From: Fimbriiglobus sp.
GTDB taxonomy: Bacteria; Planctomycetota; Planctomycetia; Gemmatales; Gemmataceae
Assembly: GCA_025352585.1 (NCBI GenBank)
Contig: JANXTD010000322.1
Location: forward strand, 1 to 6,599
Direction of reading: 5' to 3'
DNA length: 6,599 nucleotides
The notes under the pieces are model-generated. The model did not search any database, was not told the origin of the DNA, and saw nothing but the letters and a program-made list of their open reading frames with translations. Every line of letters begins with the position of its first letter. Positions within the stretch are counted from its first letter, which is position 1. Positions 5,562 through 6,599 of the stretch are shown here, in pieces. Both the position numbers and the translations under genes were made by a program.

Positions 5562-6599
5562 ATGCTCCGCCGACTTGCCGTAGCTGTGGCCCTGGTGGCG
5601 GGTCTGTCCGTCCCGGCGTTCGCCGACGACTGGCCGCAGTGGCGGGGGCCGAACCGCGACGGCGTCTCCGCGGAAGCCGGGCTGCTCGCCCACTGGCCCG
5701 CCGCCGGGCCGCCGCTGGCGTGGAAGGTGACCACACTCGGGTCCGGCTACTCCGGGCCGGCCGTCGTCGGCGAGCGGCTGTACACCCTGGGGTCCGACGC
5801 GGCCGGCGAATTCGTCTGCGCCATGCGGGTCGAGACGGGCCAGGAGCTGTGGCGGACGCCACTCGGGCCGCTCTTCAAGAACCCCTGGGGCGACGGGCCG
5901 CGCGGCACCCCGACCGTGAGCGGCGGCCGGGTCTACGCGCTCGGGGCGCAAGGGGTTTTGGCCTGCGTCGAGGCGGCGACGGGGGCGCTCGTCTGGAAGA
6001 CCGACCTGCGCGCCGACCACGGCGGCAAGCTGATGCGAGGCAACTTCCTCGACCTCGACTGGGGCTACGCCGAGTCGCCACTGGTGGACGGCGGCCGGGT
6101 GGTCGTGTCGCCGGGCGGGCCGGGCGGGACCGTCGCCGCCTTCGACGCCGCGACGGGCAAGGTGGTGTGGCGCAGCAAAGCCGTCACCGACGCGGCGAGT
6201 TACGCGTCGGCCGTCGTCGCGACCGTGGGCGGCGTGCGGCAGTACGTGCAACTCACCGGCGGCCTCGAACACCGCGTCGGCGTGGTGATGACGGCCCCGC
6301 CGCGGGCCGTCGGCCTCGACCCCGTGACCGGGGCGCTCCTGTGGTCGCACCCGATCCGCTACACGACCGCGGGTGTCATTAACACCCCTGTGGTGCTCGG
6401 CGACCGCGTTCACACCTCGTGCGGCTACGGGGCTGGCTGCACGATCCTGCGCGTCGCCCGGTGGGGCACGCGCCTCCTGGCGATCGACGAAACCAGCGGC
6501 GACGCGCGGCGGGCGCTGAAGACCTACCACGGCGGCGTCGTCCCGGCCGGCGACCGCGTCTACGGCTACTCCGAGACGGGCGGCTGGGTCTGCCAGTCG
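5562..6599 (+). CDS. Secreted PQQ-like beta-propeller repeat protein, partial at 3' end
   Basis: The first 346 residues of a gene that stays open to the window edge. Residues 1-21 form a clear signal peptide (MLRRLAVAVALVAG..., cleavage after AFA, before DDW), so the product is exported. DDWPQWRGPNRDGVS right after the cleavage site is a hallmark of planctomycete PQQ-binding-like (BamB/quinoprotein-related) propellers. Blade repeats with a [D/E]xxTGxxxW pattern are visible at about 89-97, 137-145, 195-203 and 253-261 (for example EAATGALVW, DAATGKVVW). The stretch HGGVVPAGDRVYGYSETGGWVCQ (323-345) is also typical of the family. Genuine PQQ binding or dehydrogenase activity is unproven; most relatives are uncharacterised. 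GAGGG (5551-5555) with a 6-nt gap supports the ATG. The gene is divergent from the DUF1559 operon and could share regulation through the common intergenic region. At least part of one blade set and the C terminus are missing from the window. Confidence 0.93.
   Translation, partial: MLRRLAVAVALVAGLSVPAFADDWPQWRGPNRDGVSAEAGLLAHWPAAGPPLAWKVTTLGSGYSGPAVVGERLYTLGSDAAGEFVCAMRVETGQELWRTPLGPLFKNPWGDGPRGTPTVSGGRVYALGAQGVLACVEAATGALVWKTDLRADHGGKLMRGNFLDLDWGYAESPLVDGGRVVVSPGGPGGTVAAFDAATGKVVWRSKAVTDAASYASAVVATVGGVRQYVQLTGGLEHRVGVVMTAPPRAVGLDPVTGALLWSHPIRYTTAGVINTPVVLGDRVHTSCGYGAGCTILRVARWGTRLLAIDETSGDARRALKTYHGGVVPAGDRVYGYSETGGWVCQS

Noticed and set aside
5543..6382. A 279-residue plus-strand frame overlapping the PQQ-propeller gene
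   Set aside because: It is an Arg-rich shadow in another frame; the frame from 5562 is the one with family motifs and stays open to the window end.
5358..6530. A 390-residue minus-strand open frame covering the divergent intergenic region and the PQQ gene
   Set aside because: It would run through the promoter region, and its translation is Arg/Pro/Gly-rich without recognisable motifs. The plus-strand frame has a signal peptide, a Shine-Dalgarno sequence and propeller repeats.

Overview
The window is very GC-rich and densely coding. It carries gene families typical of Planctomycetota: a PSCyt1/PSCyt2/PSD1 cytochrome-like protein, a DUF1559 pseudopilin-like protein, a Ser/Thr kinase with one membrane pass and an external sugar-binding-type domain, and a secreted PQQ-type beta-propeller protein. 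Together with the base composition, this points to a large-genome planctomycete, probably of the Gemmataceae. That placement is an inference from gene families; there is no marker gene in the window.

Layout: four genes read leftwards and one reads rightwards. From the left edge, 1-1953 (minus) is the N-terminal 651 residues of a secreted PSCyt1-DUF1549-DUF1553 protein that runs off the window. A 117-bp gap holds its likely promoter. Next is a complete 586-residue transmembrane Ser/Thr kinase (2071-3831, minus) with an extracytoplasmic DUF1080/family-16-like domain. Its leader contains a perfect 26-bp GC palindrome that ends one base from the Shine-Dalgarno sequence. Upstream of that lie a 130-residue single-pass membrane protein (3951-4343, minus) and a 353-residue DUF1559 protein with a type IV pilin-like N terminus (4330-5391, minus). 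The last two overlap by 14 bp and are almost certainly translationally coupled. A 170-bp divergent intergenic region (5392-5561) contains an 18-bp inverted repeat in front of the DUF1559 gene. The rightward gene from 5562 encodes a secreted PQQ-like beta-propeller protein. It stays open to the last base, so it is truncated by the window.

How the genes may work together: four of the five products are predicted to act at or outside the cytoplasmic membrane, and the fifth (the kinase) spans it, with a sensor-like domain outside and a catalytic domain inside. The DUF1559/small-membrane-protein pair is a clear transcriptional and translational unit. The kinase could be read from the same transcript or from its own weak promoter. 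Nothing here ties the flanking PSCyt and PQQ genes to the kinase beyond adjacency. I see no RNA genes, CRISPR arrays, insertion sequences or defence systems. The least ordinary features are the kinase-DUF1080 chimera and the two palindromes in leader or promoter regions.
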